Below, one piece after another: positions 25,212 through 35,999 of a stretch of 64,000 bases of DNA. Origin of the DNA: Rhizophagus irregularis. Taxonomy: Eukaryota > Glomeromycota > Glomeromycetes > Glomerales > Glomeraceae. Each line of letters starts with the position of its first letter. Position 1 is the stretch's first letter. The position numbers and the translations under genes are program-made. The DNA lies in NCBI RefSeq assembly GCF_026210795.1, contig NC_089447.1:2296501-2360500 (forward strand). The letters are read 5' to 3'. Under the pieces are notes generated by a model. The model was not told the DNA's origin, searched no databases, and saw only the letters and a program-made list of their open reading frames with translations.

Positions 25212-26171
25212 CAGTCAACTCCCTCTATAGTCACTCCCGTTATAGTCACATTCTACTATATAGTCACACCAGTTGAATGTTCAAAACACTTTATTATTAA
25301 AAACTATCCTATATAGTCACAATCTATCTATAGTCACTATCACACCTATCCTAAAAATCTTATATTAAAAAAAACCGTTTATAATCACAGTTATATAAAG
25401 AATATATTAAATAACTTGGCATCTAATAATCGTACAAAGATGTATCATAGCTTGTTAGAATCGTCTCACTGAGATGAATCGAATGGTGGTAGTTTTATCC
25501 TTTTGCGATCACTGGCTGATGAGTTATTCAACAAAATGTTAAGCATCGGCATTATTATATTTCTTGATTTACGTTTACTGCTCCATTTAACATTTTGCTA
25601 AATTTCTCAGTACCTAGTGATTGAAAAATGACGATTAATAGCTCGTTGGAATCGCCTCATCAAGACGAATCGAATGGTGGTAAGCTCATCTCTCTGTGAT
25701 CAATATTGACGGAGTTACTACTTAAAAACCATTTAATATTTTTTAATTTCGGAAATTGATCTAGTGATTGGATTTCGATGTATCTTATACCATTAGAACT
25801 GTCTCATCAAGACGAATCGAATGGCGGTAAAATCGTCTCTCTAGGATCAATATTGGCAGAGTTATTACACAAAAACCATTAATATTTTTTTAATTTCGGA
25901 AATTAATCTAGTGATTGGATTTCAATGTATTTTATACCATTAGAACCGTCTCATCAAGACGAATCGAATGGCGGTAAGATCATCTCTCTACGATTAATAT
26001 TGGCGGAGTTACGATTCAATAAAGTTTTGAGTATAATTTTGGCTAAAATTATATTAATTTTTGGCCGGAATTATGATATACTAATATAAGAAATTTTTTA
26101 TATAGTCACATCTCTTTATAATCACCAAATATGGACTGTCCCAAATGTGTGACTATAAAGAGAGTTGACTG
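25212..26171. mobile_element. Pogo/mariner-like non-autonomous element, 960 bp, TA duplication
   Basis: The left end CAGTCAACTCCCTCTATAGT and the right end, whose inverse is CAGTCAACTCTCTTTATAGT, are flanked by TA at 25210-25211 and 26172-26173. There is no transposase. The interior contains about four direct repeats (next entry). It inserted into the coiled-coil pseudogene before hAT 1, because hAT 1 used bases adjacent to its left TA as its own target. Confidence 0.9.
25440..26010. repeat. Four direct repeats inside the pogo-like element
   Basis: Units of about 145-190 bp share TTAGAA.CGTCTCA, AAGACGAATCGAATGG and GGTAA..TCATCTCTCT, followed by a TTGGCGGAGTTA-type block. They recur at about 25456, 25650, 25795 and 25940. 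The later units are most alike, which suggests stepwise tandem amplification within the element. Confidence 0.75.
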
Positions 26172-28103
26172 TATCTGGATTGGCATACCAAATTAATTGG
26201 ATTATCAAGTATTTTAACAGATAAGATTTGTTCCAAATTATACAAAAGATATAAAAAACAAACTGGAAATGAGCCATGGCAACTAACAGAAGTACATGAA
26301 TCAGAAGTCATAAATTCGAAGCCAGAAAACAAAGTATCCTATTTATCTTTTTCTGAGCAACATGAAGAAAAAGGGCCTATCACTTACAAAGCCAAATCTG
26401 ATCCAGAATTAATTATCAAATCCATCTTAGAGCACTTTCCATACTTGAAATTTGGAAATAGTTTCAGAGGGATTGATAATTATGATTTTACATCACCTCA
26501 GCCGTGGAGCTCACTATGTCCTATTTGCGATGGAATACATGGGAATTATGGATTACATGGCGAATGGTATAAAAATGAAACGGAATATTGTCTTGCTTCA
26601 CTTCAAGCAATAAATTCAAATTCACGATCGTAGCATAGTTCAGTCATGTGAGAGACGATCACCTGAAAATGTGCAGTTGCAATATAATTGTCTTACTAAT
26701 CCTGATTTGTGCGACAATAGATTTCTTATATAACACTGATACTTTTTGCAAATTTTTTTTTTTTCTGAACTGTACAACTGTCGACTGCACGTTCCACTAC
26801 TTTTTAAATTGAAAATGTCTGCAAGTACCACCATTGAACCCTCGGTAGAAGAAGTTGAAGGATATAATACGGACGCGCTTATCACTGTCTTAAATGGAAA
26901 AAACTTTGGCCTTAACGAAAATGAAATTCAAATTATTCATGAACAGGGGATTGATGGTGCTAGCTTTCTTATGTTAAACAAAAAAAGGTTTAAGGAATGT
27001 AACATTAGAATTGGACCAAGAGCTAAGCTTGTCAACTGGATTAATAATTTAAACAACCAAAGTAAGTTCTATCGTAAAATAGTTTAACGTTTGTACGTCT
27101 CGTGTGTTATTCAACAGACGTCTTTCAACACAATTATTTTCATAGTATTTATTACTCGTTTCTATGTTTTGCTTGTCTTTTATATGATTCATATAATACC
27201 GAATACTTACTTATTCTTGTGCTTTTCTTTCCTGCTTCTTATCGTCAAACCCGCCCAAAAACACATTCGCGTTATCACAGGTCAATCCGTTGTTGGTAAG
27301 TGAATTGTAATAAATTTAGTCAATGCGAGTGAATGCGAAATGGCTTGATTTTTCTTTCATAATAATATCAAATATTCCCGCTTTTTTCATTTTCTAACCA
27401 ATAATGTTAAACTTTTTTTTAGATTCGCAAGTATTAAGAAATTTTCCCTCTAAATTTGAAGGATGTATTAAGAATCGTTAGAGGTCTTGATTTTAAAATG
27501 GAGCAGGGGTTTTAATAAAATACGTCGTGCTATAGAGAAACGATCTATTCGCCAGGTATGTTATTCATTTGATCCATCAATCATTTCTGCAAATGCCATT
27601 AACGATTTATGTTTAGGTACTGATTTAACGGAAACTGAGAAGGGTAAAACTGTTATGGATAAAGGAACACATATTGTGTTTCCGCTCAAATGGACCACGA
27701 GTAGCAAAAGAAGTGGAAATGGAAGGTTTACAAATTCGCCTAACAGAAATGCAGATCCAAAAGAAGAAGAAGTACAACAATACTTTATTAACGAATGCAA
27801 GGAACTAGATAAAACTCCAAATATAAAAAACAAGCTTATTGTTGTGGATAAGCATTCTTCACCATCACTAGGAACTTGAAAATCAGATTTCCTATTCATT
27901 TCAAAAGGTTCACATTTAAATATGTTAAATGTTGTTGCCGTTGGTGAGATACAAAAACGAGGCAGTGATAATTTTAATAGCGCACAAATAGGACAGGCAA
28001 TATCATTTGGCGAAAAAGTACTTCAACTTCAGCCACGTCGAACCTTTGTATATGTAATATTAACAGATAGTATTGTAATTAATATCTATGTAGTGCATAG
28101 GGT

Positions 28104-31100
28104 CAGTGATATATATGGGACATGTCCGCCTCATATTGAACGGACTGGACATTCCGGGACATTGTCCAACTGTCCATGTCCTGCTATGTCCCAAAAAGCT
28201 GATTGTCAGGGGGACATGTCCCACAAATTTTTTTCATTGTCCCCTGCGTCCCGGACGTCCGAAATTCAGAAAAAAAATTTATTTGATCGATTTTATCGAT
28301 CTTTTTTTTTAGCGATAAATAAATTCTTTCTAAAAAATTTTTTAAACGGTAAATAAAAATGTTTTTTTTTAAAAAAAATAATAATATATATTTTTTTTTT
28401 TAACCAATAAATATCTTATATACCGCTTAAAATTTTGCTTTTTCTTTTTTAAAAAAAAAGACATGCCACCGTTGCCAGCAATTTTAAACGACTATATTAT
28501 TAAAACTAAAGAGAAACTCAACCAAAGTAACCTTAAAACTTATTGTAGATGTTGCATTGAAGCGTTAGGAGAAGAAGTGGGAAGGAGGAATTGTTTTCCC
28601 AATAAAACAGATAGAATAGTACTTCATTTAAAAAAATGTAGCTATTTTTCTGCAAAAACAACACCTGAAATACAAAATGAAATTTTTTCATTAATAACAA
28701 AGAATAATGATTTAGAGAATTTAGAATTATTAGGCAAACGAAAATGTAAGCAATTCATATTTCTATTTTTTTATTACAACCTTTTTTTCTGAATTATTTT
28801 TTTTACAGCTATACAAGATGTTCCTTCTTATCAATCTTATGGTACGGCTTCCACTACTTCATTTCTTCTCAATTCTTCTAGACGAAAGGTTGTTGTGTGA
28901 AGTTCTTCCTATGGACTATTAGATAATTTTATCGTTAGATCGCTATCAAAAAAAGATAAAGAAAAATTTTATATCCTGTTAATTCGATTAACAGTCGCTT
29001 GTGGATGGGCTTTGCAATGGGTTAACAAACCCGAGGCAAGAGAGTTATTTGAATTTCTTAACCCTTTTCTTAAGCTCCCTGATCGCAGAAGTCTTGGTGG
29101 AGAAATTTTAAAAGATGCTGTTGCTGAAGGAGACAAAGTAATGGAAATTGCATTAAAAGAAGATCAAACAGGCGTAACTCTTACATTTGATGGGTGGACG
29201 AACGTGAGAAATGAACAATTGTTAGGTGTTGTAATTATGACATCAGAGGGAAGACCATATGTATGGAAGGCAGTTGATATTAGTTTAGAAAGGGAAACGC
29301 ATGTTGAAGTGATGGAAAAAACCGAAGCTATGATTTCTGATTTAAAATCAAAAGGGGTTAATGTTTGTGCCGTTGTAACAGATAGTGCAAGTGCATATGC
29401 TGCGGCTAGGTAGGTATTTTTATTCTATTTGATATTTAGTACAATTAATATAATAACAATACGACTATTTAAACCTTAGGCGAAGATTAAGAATTTCAAA
29501 TAGAGCAATAGTTTTTTTACCTCGTTTTGCCCATCAGATTAACCTCTCGTGAGGTGAAATCTTTAAAGAATCAACTGAGTTGAAAGTAGCATTGAATAAT
29601 GCGATTAGACTTACAACTTACTTTAGAAATCCTAATCATAAATTTTTTATAGCAAAATTACGCGAACAGCAAAAAATTACTTACGATGGTAAAATCTATG
29701 CACTAGCACTGCCAGGAGAAACCCGGTGGAACAGTTATTACGAAGATGTCAAGTTATTTGAAAGCTCAACAAGCGTTACAGGTAAATTTACCAACATGCT
29801 GTTAAATTATTATTAATTATATTATATTTTAATTAATTTATGAAAATTTGATAATTTTAGATACTTGCAATTAATTTTAAACCACCTTTTAGTCAAGTTC
29901 GGCGGCAAGCAGGAGAAACTCCAACTATTTCACGTGAAATGTTTGAGATCATTGATTCTGAATCATTTTAGACGAACATACATTTAATTGTAGAAATGTT
30001 GTATCCATATTGCAAAATACTAGATATTCTTCAAAAGGATAAAGCGCGTTTATTTCAAGTTACACACTGTTTTGCATACCTTTTTCAATTTTGGAATGAT
30101 CATTTGCGAATATTCAAGCTTGCCTGCGCAATTGAAGTTCAAATGCAATTAGAAAAAAGATGGAGTGGTAGACAATGCATACTTTTATTATCATGTTTAT
30201 TACATCCTGAATATTGAATAGAACAATTCAAAGATAATGTAAATATCAATTATACTACTTTTGGTAAATGGCTTAAATACTATTATTAGGGCGTAGTCTG
30301 GAAAAGAATCCACCTGTATTTTACGTGAATTTGATGATTTTCGTTTGGGCAAATATCCGTTTGATGATGATACGTATAAACAATTTAATAATGACATCTG
30401 GAGATATTGGTGTTTTGCGAGAGTATCTACAAATGAATTAGGATTAGTTGCTTGCACATTATTTGGTATTTGTGTAAATGCTGCTTCTGTTGAACGTTTA
30501 TGGAGTTGTATGGGTTTTTTGCAAACTAATCGTCAAAATCGTTTAAAGGTATTTAATTTTTTATTTTATAAATAATATAAACAAATATTAAATTAATATG
30601 TAAATTTTTTTTTAGTCATCAAAAGTTCTTAATATGAGTAAGTTAAGGGCAGATATAACATGGAAACATCGTATAAATTCTGATTCTTCAATTTTAACTC
30701 CATTAAGTATTATAACTCGTAATGAAGAGAAAAATAATAATGAAAAAGAAGTTGAAGAAAATCTAGTAATTATTGAAGAAGAAGAAGGAGAAGAAGAAGA
30801 AAAAGAAGAAGAAGAAGAAGAAAAAGAAGAAAAAGAAGATTTAGAAAAAGAATTTAATAATTATTTGCAAGGATGGTCAGAAATGTTAGAAGAAGAAACT
30901 TATGAATTTGGAGAAAATGAAAATGAAAATGATATAATGCAAATAACAGTTGATGATATTCTTCATCCTGCAATTGATCCTAATGCTAAATGGAATTTGA
31001 GTTCACTTTTTAAAGAATTAGAATTTCTTTTTTAATAATAATTCTATAAATTGTAAATAAATAAATAAATAAATAAATATTATAAGATCACGTGATATAA

Positions 31101-31200
31101 ATGTCCCAATGTCCCGGAAATTAAAAAATTTTTGTTTATGTCCATGGACTGTCCCGTCCCGTCCCGTCCTCGTTTCTGTCCCGTCCCTATGACAACACTG
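28104..31200 (+). mobile_element. hAT transposon 2, 3.1 kb, with 8-bp target duplication
   Basis: It starts CAGTGATATATATGGGAC and ends with the inverse of CAGTGTTGTCATAGGGAC. CATAGGGT flanks it at 28096-28103 and 31201-31208. GGGAC/GTCCC motifs cluster at both ends (28115-28260 and 31105-31190), probably subterminal transposase-binding repeats. It is inserted in the kinase pseudogene in the same orientation. Confidence 0.93.
28463..31035 (+). pseudogene. hAT transposase of element 2, with several stops
   Basis: Exons 28463-28745, 28809-29409, about 29480-29783, about 29890-30547 and 30617-31035 can be followed. A BED-like finger (C-R-C-C ... H-L-K-K-C) begins the protein. The catalytic F-D-G-W-T and V-V-T-D-S-A-S motifs and G-E-T-R-W-N follow. 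The hATC region reads NAASVERLWSCMGFLQTNRQ, and a long Glu-rich tail ends the gene. In-frame stops follow R-K-V-V-V (near 28897) and N-L-S (near 29548), and others interrupt the C-terminal half near 29970, 30216 and 30287. Not functional. Confidence 0.85.
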
Positions 31201-32519
31201 CATAGGGTAGATCAAAATACCCATTCAAATCCAACCACCAAGTTCACGTATCAATACATAACACCCGCATTTTTAGAGTTCAGTGGTTCTAACGATGCTG
31301 ATAATACTGGGTGGAAGTTACTGGTAACAATTATGGAAAGCTCTCCGAACATCTTGGGATGGGTCGAACCATCACTGAAATTTGGCAATAATACTGTAAA
31401 TCTGGTTCGATCCATTGGTGTTGGTAGAACTAGTGTTGTTTATCAAGGAAAACATGATGATGCACTCATAGCTGTAAAAGTTGCGAAAAAGGCAAATTAT
31501 CTTCCTTGTTTTGAAAAGGAATATACCGCATTGAATGATCTGTCAAGTCTTAATTCCATTCATATTCCAAAAATCCTTTTTAACAGTGTGGATGCTCTTG
31601 TTATATCTCAAGTTTGTGAGAGAATTGGTAATTTGCGAAAAAAAGATATTAAAGATATCATCAGTACACTCGAAAAAGTACATTCACTTAATTATGTACA
31701 TAGAGATCTTCGTAAATATAATCTTGTTCGCGATCAATTAGGAAATATTGTTATTATTGATTGGGGGTATAGCATAAAATTGGAGGGGAATCATAACTTC
31801 GCATTTGCTGGAGCGTTGGAGTGTATGCCAGATAACATCTTGCAATCAATAGTCAATGATGATGATATTAATTATGGACCAGGAGTTGATTTGACATGTT
31901 TGGTGCATTCATTCTATTTAATGCTTCATAGACCATCATTAGATAGAATTCCTTTCGATAAAGGGGATGATATCAAGAGTCGAGCACAGATGATGCTAAA
32001 TTTCTGGATGGATTGTGGACGTTCGGATGTATGGGATAACATTTATAACGCAATAGAAATCTTAGACTACGATCAATTAATTCAACAGCTTGAAAGATTG
32101 TTTTAAATTGCTAGCCTCGGGTAATTTGGATTTTATTGCTAATTGCTATATCTCTTCTAATTTCTAATGGCATCAAAAAATTTAATGTAATATTGCTTAT
32201 TATTTCCATCATATATATCAATAAAAATTAGTTTATATGACGTGATGTTAATAACTGTGATGTAGTTTTTTGCTTTTGTACTCCGCATATCATATATAAA
32301 TAGCATCAATTTTACATATATAATGCATCGTATAAATAATAAATTTTCTTGATTGATTGCACGGGTTTACTGCGCCGAATGCCCGAATCGTGTCCAGACT
32401 CAGAAATAAATTTCTTCGGGAGGGAATGCTTTCCATTATTCCCTTGCCTTAATCTTAGAAAATATTTCGCTAAACAATTAGATTATATCCCGCAGAAGTT
32501 ATGTTTCAAGTGTGATATC

Positions 32520-32714
32520 CAGTGTTAGCATTTGGCCGTGGCCAAGATTTTTTTGGCCATTTTGGCCACGGCCAAACGGCCAAATGCTAAACGGCCAAAG
32601 AAATAACTAGATAGGTATTAGTACCTTGTTGGCATTTGGCCGTGGCCAAAACTTTTTTGGCCATTTTGGCCTCGGCCAAACGGCCAAACGGCCAATGGCC
32701 AATGTGCCAACACT
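32520..32714. mobile_element. hAT-like MITE built of GGCCGTGGCC palindromes
   Basis: It starts CAGTGTTAGCATTTGGCC; the right end is the inverse of AGTGTTGGCACATTGGCC. GTGATATC flanks it at 32512-32519 and 32715-32722. The interior is two half-units, each TTTGGCCGTGGCCAA..TTTTTTGGCCATTTTGGCC..CGGCCAAACGGCCAA, so nearly the whole element can fold. It is unusually GC-rich for this region. Confidence 0.85.
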
Positions 32715-32994
32715 GTGATATCGGAATAACTCTTGCCGAAGAATAGTGGCTGTGCAACATGCGAATCACATATATATTCGTATTACTTGATTTGCATTTA
32801 TTTTTTGCGCAGGCATGCTACTATCATACTAACAAAACAATATTCGGGTATGGATATTTTTCCAACAATCACTATTTCGCATATGGGATTTGGGGATGTG
32901 TATCTAATCCTGAAGTCATTTTTTTATAGATTAATGACGAAATGTAGTGCGTAATTGCTGGTGAAAATCCGGCAATATCTTACTCCCGCGACCT

Positions 32995-33002
32995 TATAAA
33001 AT
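32995..33002 (+). promoter_or_regulatory. Candidate TATA box
   Basis: TATAAAAT 60 bp upstream of the ATG at 33055, in a locally GC-richer context (CTCCCGCGACC before, GCGAGAGCGCC after). Confidence 0.35.
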
Positions 33003-33054
33003 AAGCGAGAGCGCCAAGCTGAAAGAATATTATCTTTTTTTTTTCCGAAACATT

Positions 33055-34183
33055 ATGTCCCGAAAAAACATTAACATGGAAAACCAAGAGAGCTCCGCTA
33101 ATATAGGAGTCGAAAGCCCGAATACTCCTGATGATAACAATATGGAGGAGCACCCAGAGGAATCAGATACAGAAGGTCCATTTGATGTGGAAAATATCAC
33201 TGCTGACGATATTTACAAAGTACAACTGAGGCGTAACAGATCCCTTAAATCCCTTGCGTTGAGTATACTAAAATATCTCCCAAAAGATATTCTTTGTGAA
33301 GAACCAGACTTTTCATCTATTAAATCAAATGATTTTATCCAGGATTATGAAGAGTGTCAAGAATGTGATAAGCCTATTTTATCAGAAGACCCACCTAAAT
33401 CGCTCGTTTTAAATGTTTGTGGCGATATGATCCATCAGACTTGTGCGGGAAACCCTGATAAGAGGGGAGTATTATTGTGCCCATGTGGCGTGAGTGATGA
33501 TAGAGATCCGTCATTGCTTTCAGAAGAAGAAATAAATGTGGACGGGAACGAAGAATCAGCTCGGCCAGAGGAAACCAACTCAACTTCCAACAGTGGAAGG
33601 AAGAAACGGGCTAATGAAGATACGGATTCTTCAGCTAGTCAGAAATCTAAGAAACATGTTCAACCGGAAGTCTCTAACATTTTAAAAAAGCTTATCCAGG
33701 AGTTATCTTCCGACACTACTCGCCTTTCAGAAATTAAAGAAAAGAGAGCACTTTATAGAGAAGCTGTACGTGAAGTTGAGAGTGATCAAACCCTTTTTGA
33801 CCTATATTGAAAAATATCCAGGAGAGGAGTGAAAAGGCGCGTAATGAAGTGATCTTTGCATACTACTACTTTGGGGAGGAGTTAGAGAAACATCTCGCTC
33901 ATTATAGGAAAACTAACGAAGAACATGAAGCAAAAAAGAAGCTCTATGATGCGGTTAAAGATCAGCTTCCTAAAGAGGTTACAAAAAGTGCTGTCCGAAA
34001 GAAAGCAAACAGGGCCGGGAAGGTTTATGATCTTTTTTTTCGTATTAGCGATGATAAGACTCAATGATTGTTCATCCAATGAATAAAGTCAATTTCAGCT
34101 ACATCTATTTCAAAATTAAGTGATGATGATATCAAATACGTTGCATCTCAAGTTAGGAAGAATACTAGACAAAATTAGTCAGA
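33055..34183 (+). pseudogene. RING-like Cys-cluster accessory protein, frameshifted
   Basis: The first 251 codons are open: an acidic N terminus, then a Cys/His cluster (C-Q-E-C ... C-G-D-M-I-H-Q-T-C ... L-L-C-P-C-G, about residues 101-143) that could bind zinc in a RING-like way, then a Ser-rich basic stretch and a coiled coil. A TGA at 33808-33810 ends that frame. The coiled coil continues one frame over from 33807 with F-A-Y-Y-Y-F-G-E-E-L-E and A-V-R-K-K-A-N-R-A to TGA near 34065. The same frame carries S-I-S-K-L-S-D-D-D-I to 34183 behind two stops. This C-terminal domain recalls an expanded Rhizophagus family. It could be a recent pseudogene; a sequencing indel at 33807 cannot be excluded. 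Function unknown. Confidence 0.65.
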
Positions 34184-34194
34184 ATACGCGGGTT

Positions 34195-34291
34195 CAGTGC
34201 AGTGGTCACGGATATATAAATTCTGAGATGAGAACACGATGTCCGCTTCTCAAAGTTTAGCACTTTTTTTATATATTATATTGTAAAGCAT
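34195..34291 (+). repeat. Direct repeat, copy 1
   Basis: GTTCAGTGCAGTGGTCACGG followed by about 77 more bases, ending TTGTAAAGCAT, recurs at 35392-35492 with few differences. It lies just after the pseudogene at 33055-34183, so it may be a duplicated 3' untranslated region. Confidence 0.75.
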
Positions 34292-34367
34292 AAATTATCT
34301 AATAAAGTTTTGCGGTCCCCGGAACCTGACCATATCAGATCTAATGTTTTTATCATGTGATATTATA

Positions 34368-35167
34368 CACTCCCCTACAATAAATTACCAGATTTGACAA
34401 AATTTACATAGCAATTTTCACGTTGCATATAATAAATTTATGAATTTTAATAAAATTCGGCCAGAATTTTTTTATTTGAAAGTTGATCGTAGATAGTTTT
34501 TATGTATCAAAATAAATAAATATGATTAATTATAAATATAAAAAAATTTTCTCATTGCAAAATAATATAAAAAATTATGAAATTCTCACTTTTTTTTCAG
34601 CAATGGGTCAACTTTTTAAAATTTTAGAAAATTTTCTTTATTTTTTAATACATGAAAACTACAATTGATTGGCTTTCAAATAAAAAAATTTTGACTAAAT
34701 TTTATTGAGAATTCATAAAGTTTCATATAGCCCAAAAATCAACAATTTTACTAGTAAATCTTATAAAAATTTGTAATTACATAGTAAAATTAACAATAAT
34801 TGACAAAGTTTAGTCTATATGAAACTTAATGAATTCTCTACAAAATTCAGTCAAACTTTTTTTGTTTGAAAGCCAATCAATTGTAACTTTCTTGTATTAA
34901 AAAATAAAGAAAATTTTCTAAAACTTTAAAGAGTTGACCTATTGCTGAAAAAAAGTGAGAATTTCATAATTTTTTATATTATTTAGCAATGAGAAAACTT
35001 TTTTATATTTATAATTAATCATATTTATTTATTTTGATACATAAAAACTATCTATGATCAGCTTTCAAATAAAAAAATTCTGGCCGAATTTTATTAAAAA
35101 TTCGTTATGCAACGTGAAAATTGCTATGCAAATTTTGTCAAATCTGGTAATTTATTGTAGAACAGTG
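34368..35167. mobile_element. Fold-back (palindromic) element, 800 bp, TA duplication
   Basis: The left arm begins CACTCCCCTACAATAAATTA and the right arm ends with its near-perfect inverse. The arms (about 350 bp each) stay complementary over almost their full length, including AATTCGGCCAGAATTTTTTT and AGTTGATCGTAGATAG. TA flanks at 34366-34367 and 35168-35169. Transcription would give a long hairpin RNA. No coding capacity. Confidence 0.85.
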
Positions 35168-35169
35168 TA

Positions 35170-35353
35170 TAGTCAAACCTTTATATAACGATATGTTGGG
35201 ACTCATAAGAAAAAATTTAAAAAATATCGTTATATCAAATTATACCAATATTTATATGTCCTCACATATAGTGAAAATGTAAAATTTTATCGGTATATCA
35301 AGTTTTTAATAATGTATCAGTATGTCAAATATCGGTATATTAAGTTCTGACTG
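35170..35353. mobile_element. Mariner-like MITE, 184 bp
   Basis: The right end is the inverse of CAGTCAGAACTTAATATACC; the left end reads TAGTCAAACCTTTATATAAC with the first C mutated. TA flanks both ends and is shared with the adjoining 800-bp fold-back element on the left, so one inserted at the TA of the other. Confidence 0.7.
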
Positions 35354-35391
35354 TATATGCTATAACCCTGTTTTAACCTGAATGAGCTAGT

Positions 35392-35492
35392 TCAGTGTAG
35401 TAGTCACGGGATATATAAATTCTGAGATGAAGACACAATGTCCGCTTCTCAAAGTTTGACTCTTTTTTTATATGTAGTATTGTAAAGCATGG
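35392..35492 (+). repeat. Direct repeat, copy 2
   Basis: Second copy of the block at 34195-34291 (GTTCAGTGTAGTAGTCACGG ... TTGTAAAGCAT). The two copies bracket the two MITEs at 34368-35353. Confidence 0.75.
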
Positions 35493-35711
35493 TGCGGATG
35501 AAACAATAAAATAAATTAACTCTATATCAGGCTTTTCTCCTTTTTAATTTATGTGTATTAGTTTGTGTATCGCTATGTATCTGTAAATGCTGTATAACTG
35601 CTTATCAAATAAATAAAATCATAAGGGATCTGCATATGCACAGCCAATCTCGAATAAAAATAAATCTGATTGGTCGATCAGCTGTAAAAAATCTACATTA
35701 TTTTAAACATT

Positions 35712-35975
35712 GTCTTTATTGATATAATAGTAGAACTACGTGATCAAATTTCCCAGTATATAGGCTTCAAATCTAACGAAATCTGTCTCCCGATCACAGA
35801 AGAGAATAGGCAGGTATTTTGTGAGATAATAGCAGATCATGAGAAAATGACAGATATCATAATAGATGACTATCAATTTTTGCTACATTATGGACATAAT
35901 GGTAAAGGAAGTAACTGGATCTTTATTAACATGTTGTTATCCTGTCAACGATTAAAGCCGACTGAAAAACTTTAA
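35712..35975 (+). CDS. Hypothetical ORF fragment
   Basis: An 88-codon open stretch ending at TAA 35973-35975 with a protein-like, less AT-biased composition (segments such as EENRQVFCEIIADHEKM and H-Y-G-H-N-G-K-G-S-N-W). It has no clear start and no family that I recognise. It lies just left of the Ty3 LTR and may be an exon of a gene cut by that insertion. Confidence 0.3.
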   Translation, partial: VFIDIIVELRDQISQYIGFKSNEICLPITEENRQVFCEIIADHEKMTDIIIDDYQFLLHYGHNGKGSNWIFINMLLSCQRLKPTEKL

Positions 35976-35999
35976 CACTTTAACAGGTTAACTGGAGTT

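Larger units (their letters stand above)
17395..26633 (+). pseudogene. Coiled-coil accessory-family pseudogene split by four insertions
   Basis: Pieces of one decayed gene remain in order. 17395-17514 begins MTSKVESL, then a TGA, then a leucine-zipper-like A-E-N-A-K-L-R segment. 18820-19610 continues the coiled coil with a stop at 18997-18999, then holds E-M-N-K-K-I-V-S-D-G-I-R-Q-R. 19640-19854 joins 20153-20229 and 20273-20617, the last with a Cys pair in CGNYICPLC. 20670-20755 (D-D-L-R-K-K-K-G-F-K-L-F) leads into 26174-26633, which has D-W-H-T-K-L-I-G-L-S and a second CPIC pair before a TAG. The text recalls a large family in Rhizophagus genomes; its function is unknown to me. Stops and frameshifts lie outside the insertions too, so the gene was decaying independently. 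The insertions are an LTR-like repeat, a 298-bp MITE, a 4.4-kb hAT and a 960-bp pogo-like element. Confidence 0.7.
26815..32106 (+). pseudogene. SAM-domain plus protein-kinase accessory gene, split by a hAT element
   Basis: Exon 26815-27061 encodes a sterile-alpha-motif domain (GKNFGLNENEIQIIHEQGID then K-L-V-N-W-I). A middle region (about 27487-28103) holds V-G-E-I-Q-K-R and Q-I-G-Q-A-I-S-F, possibly a PD-(D/E)XK-like fold as in Crinkler-type proteins; that is inference. The kinase part (31209-32106) has a Gly loop (S-I-G-V-G-R-T-S-V-V-Y), a V-K-V-A-K-K lysine, HRDLRKYN and D-W-G in place of DFG. A TGA at 27877-27879 breaks the middle region, and the exon junctions between 27061 and 27487 are unclear. 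The host text is continuous across the hAT once one copy of the 8-bp duplication is discounted. The native function is unknown; Crinkler-like SAM kinases are expanded in glomeromycetes. Confidence 0.75.
32107..33054. other. Intergenic with one MITE
   Basis: No credible gene. It contains a 195-bp GGCCGTGGCC-rich MITE (32520-32714) and, upstream of the next gene, a candidate TATA box TATAAAAT at 32995-33002. Confidence 0.6.

Noticed and set aside
34195-34291. Possible tRNA-like sequence (GTTCAGTGCAGTGG resembles an A box) in the direct repeat
   Set aside because: No matching B box, acceptor stem or anticodon arm could be folded.
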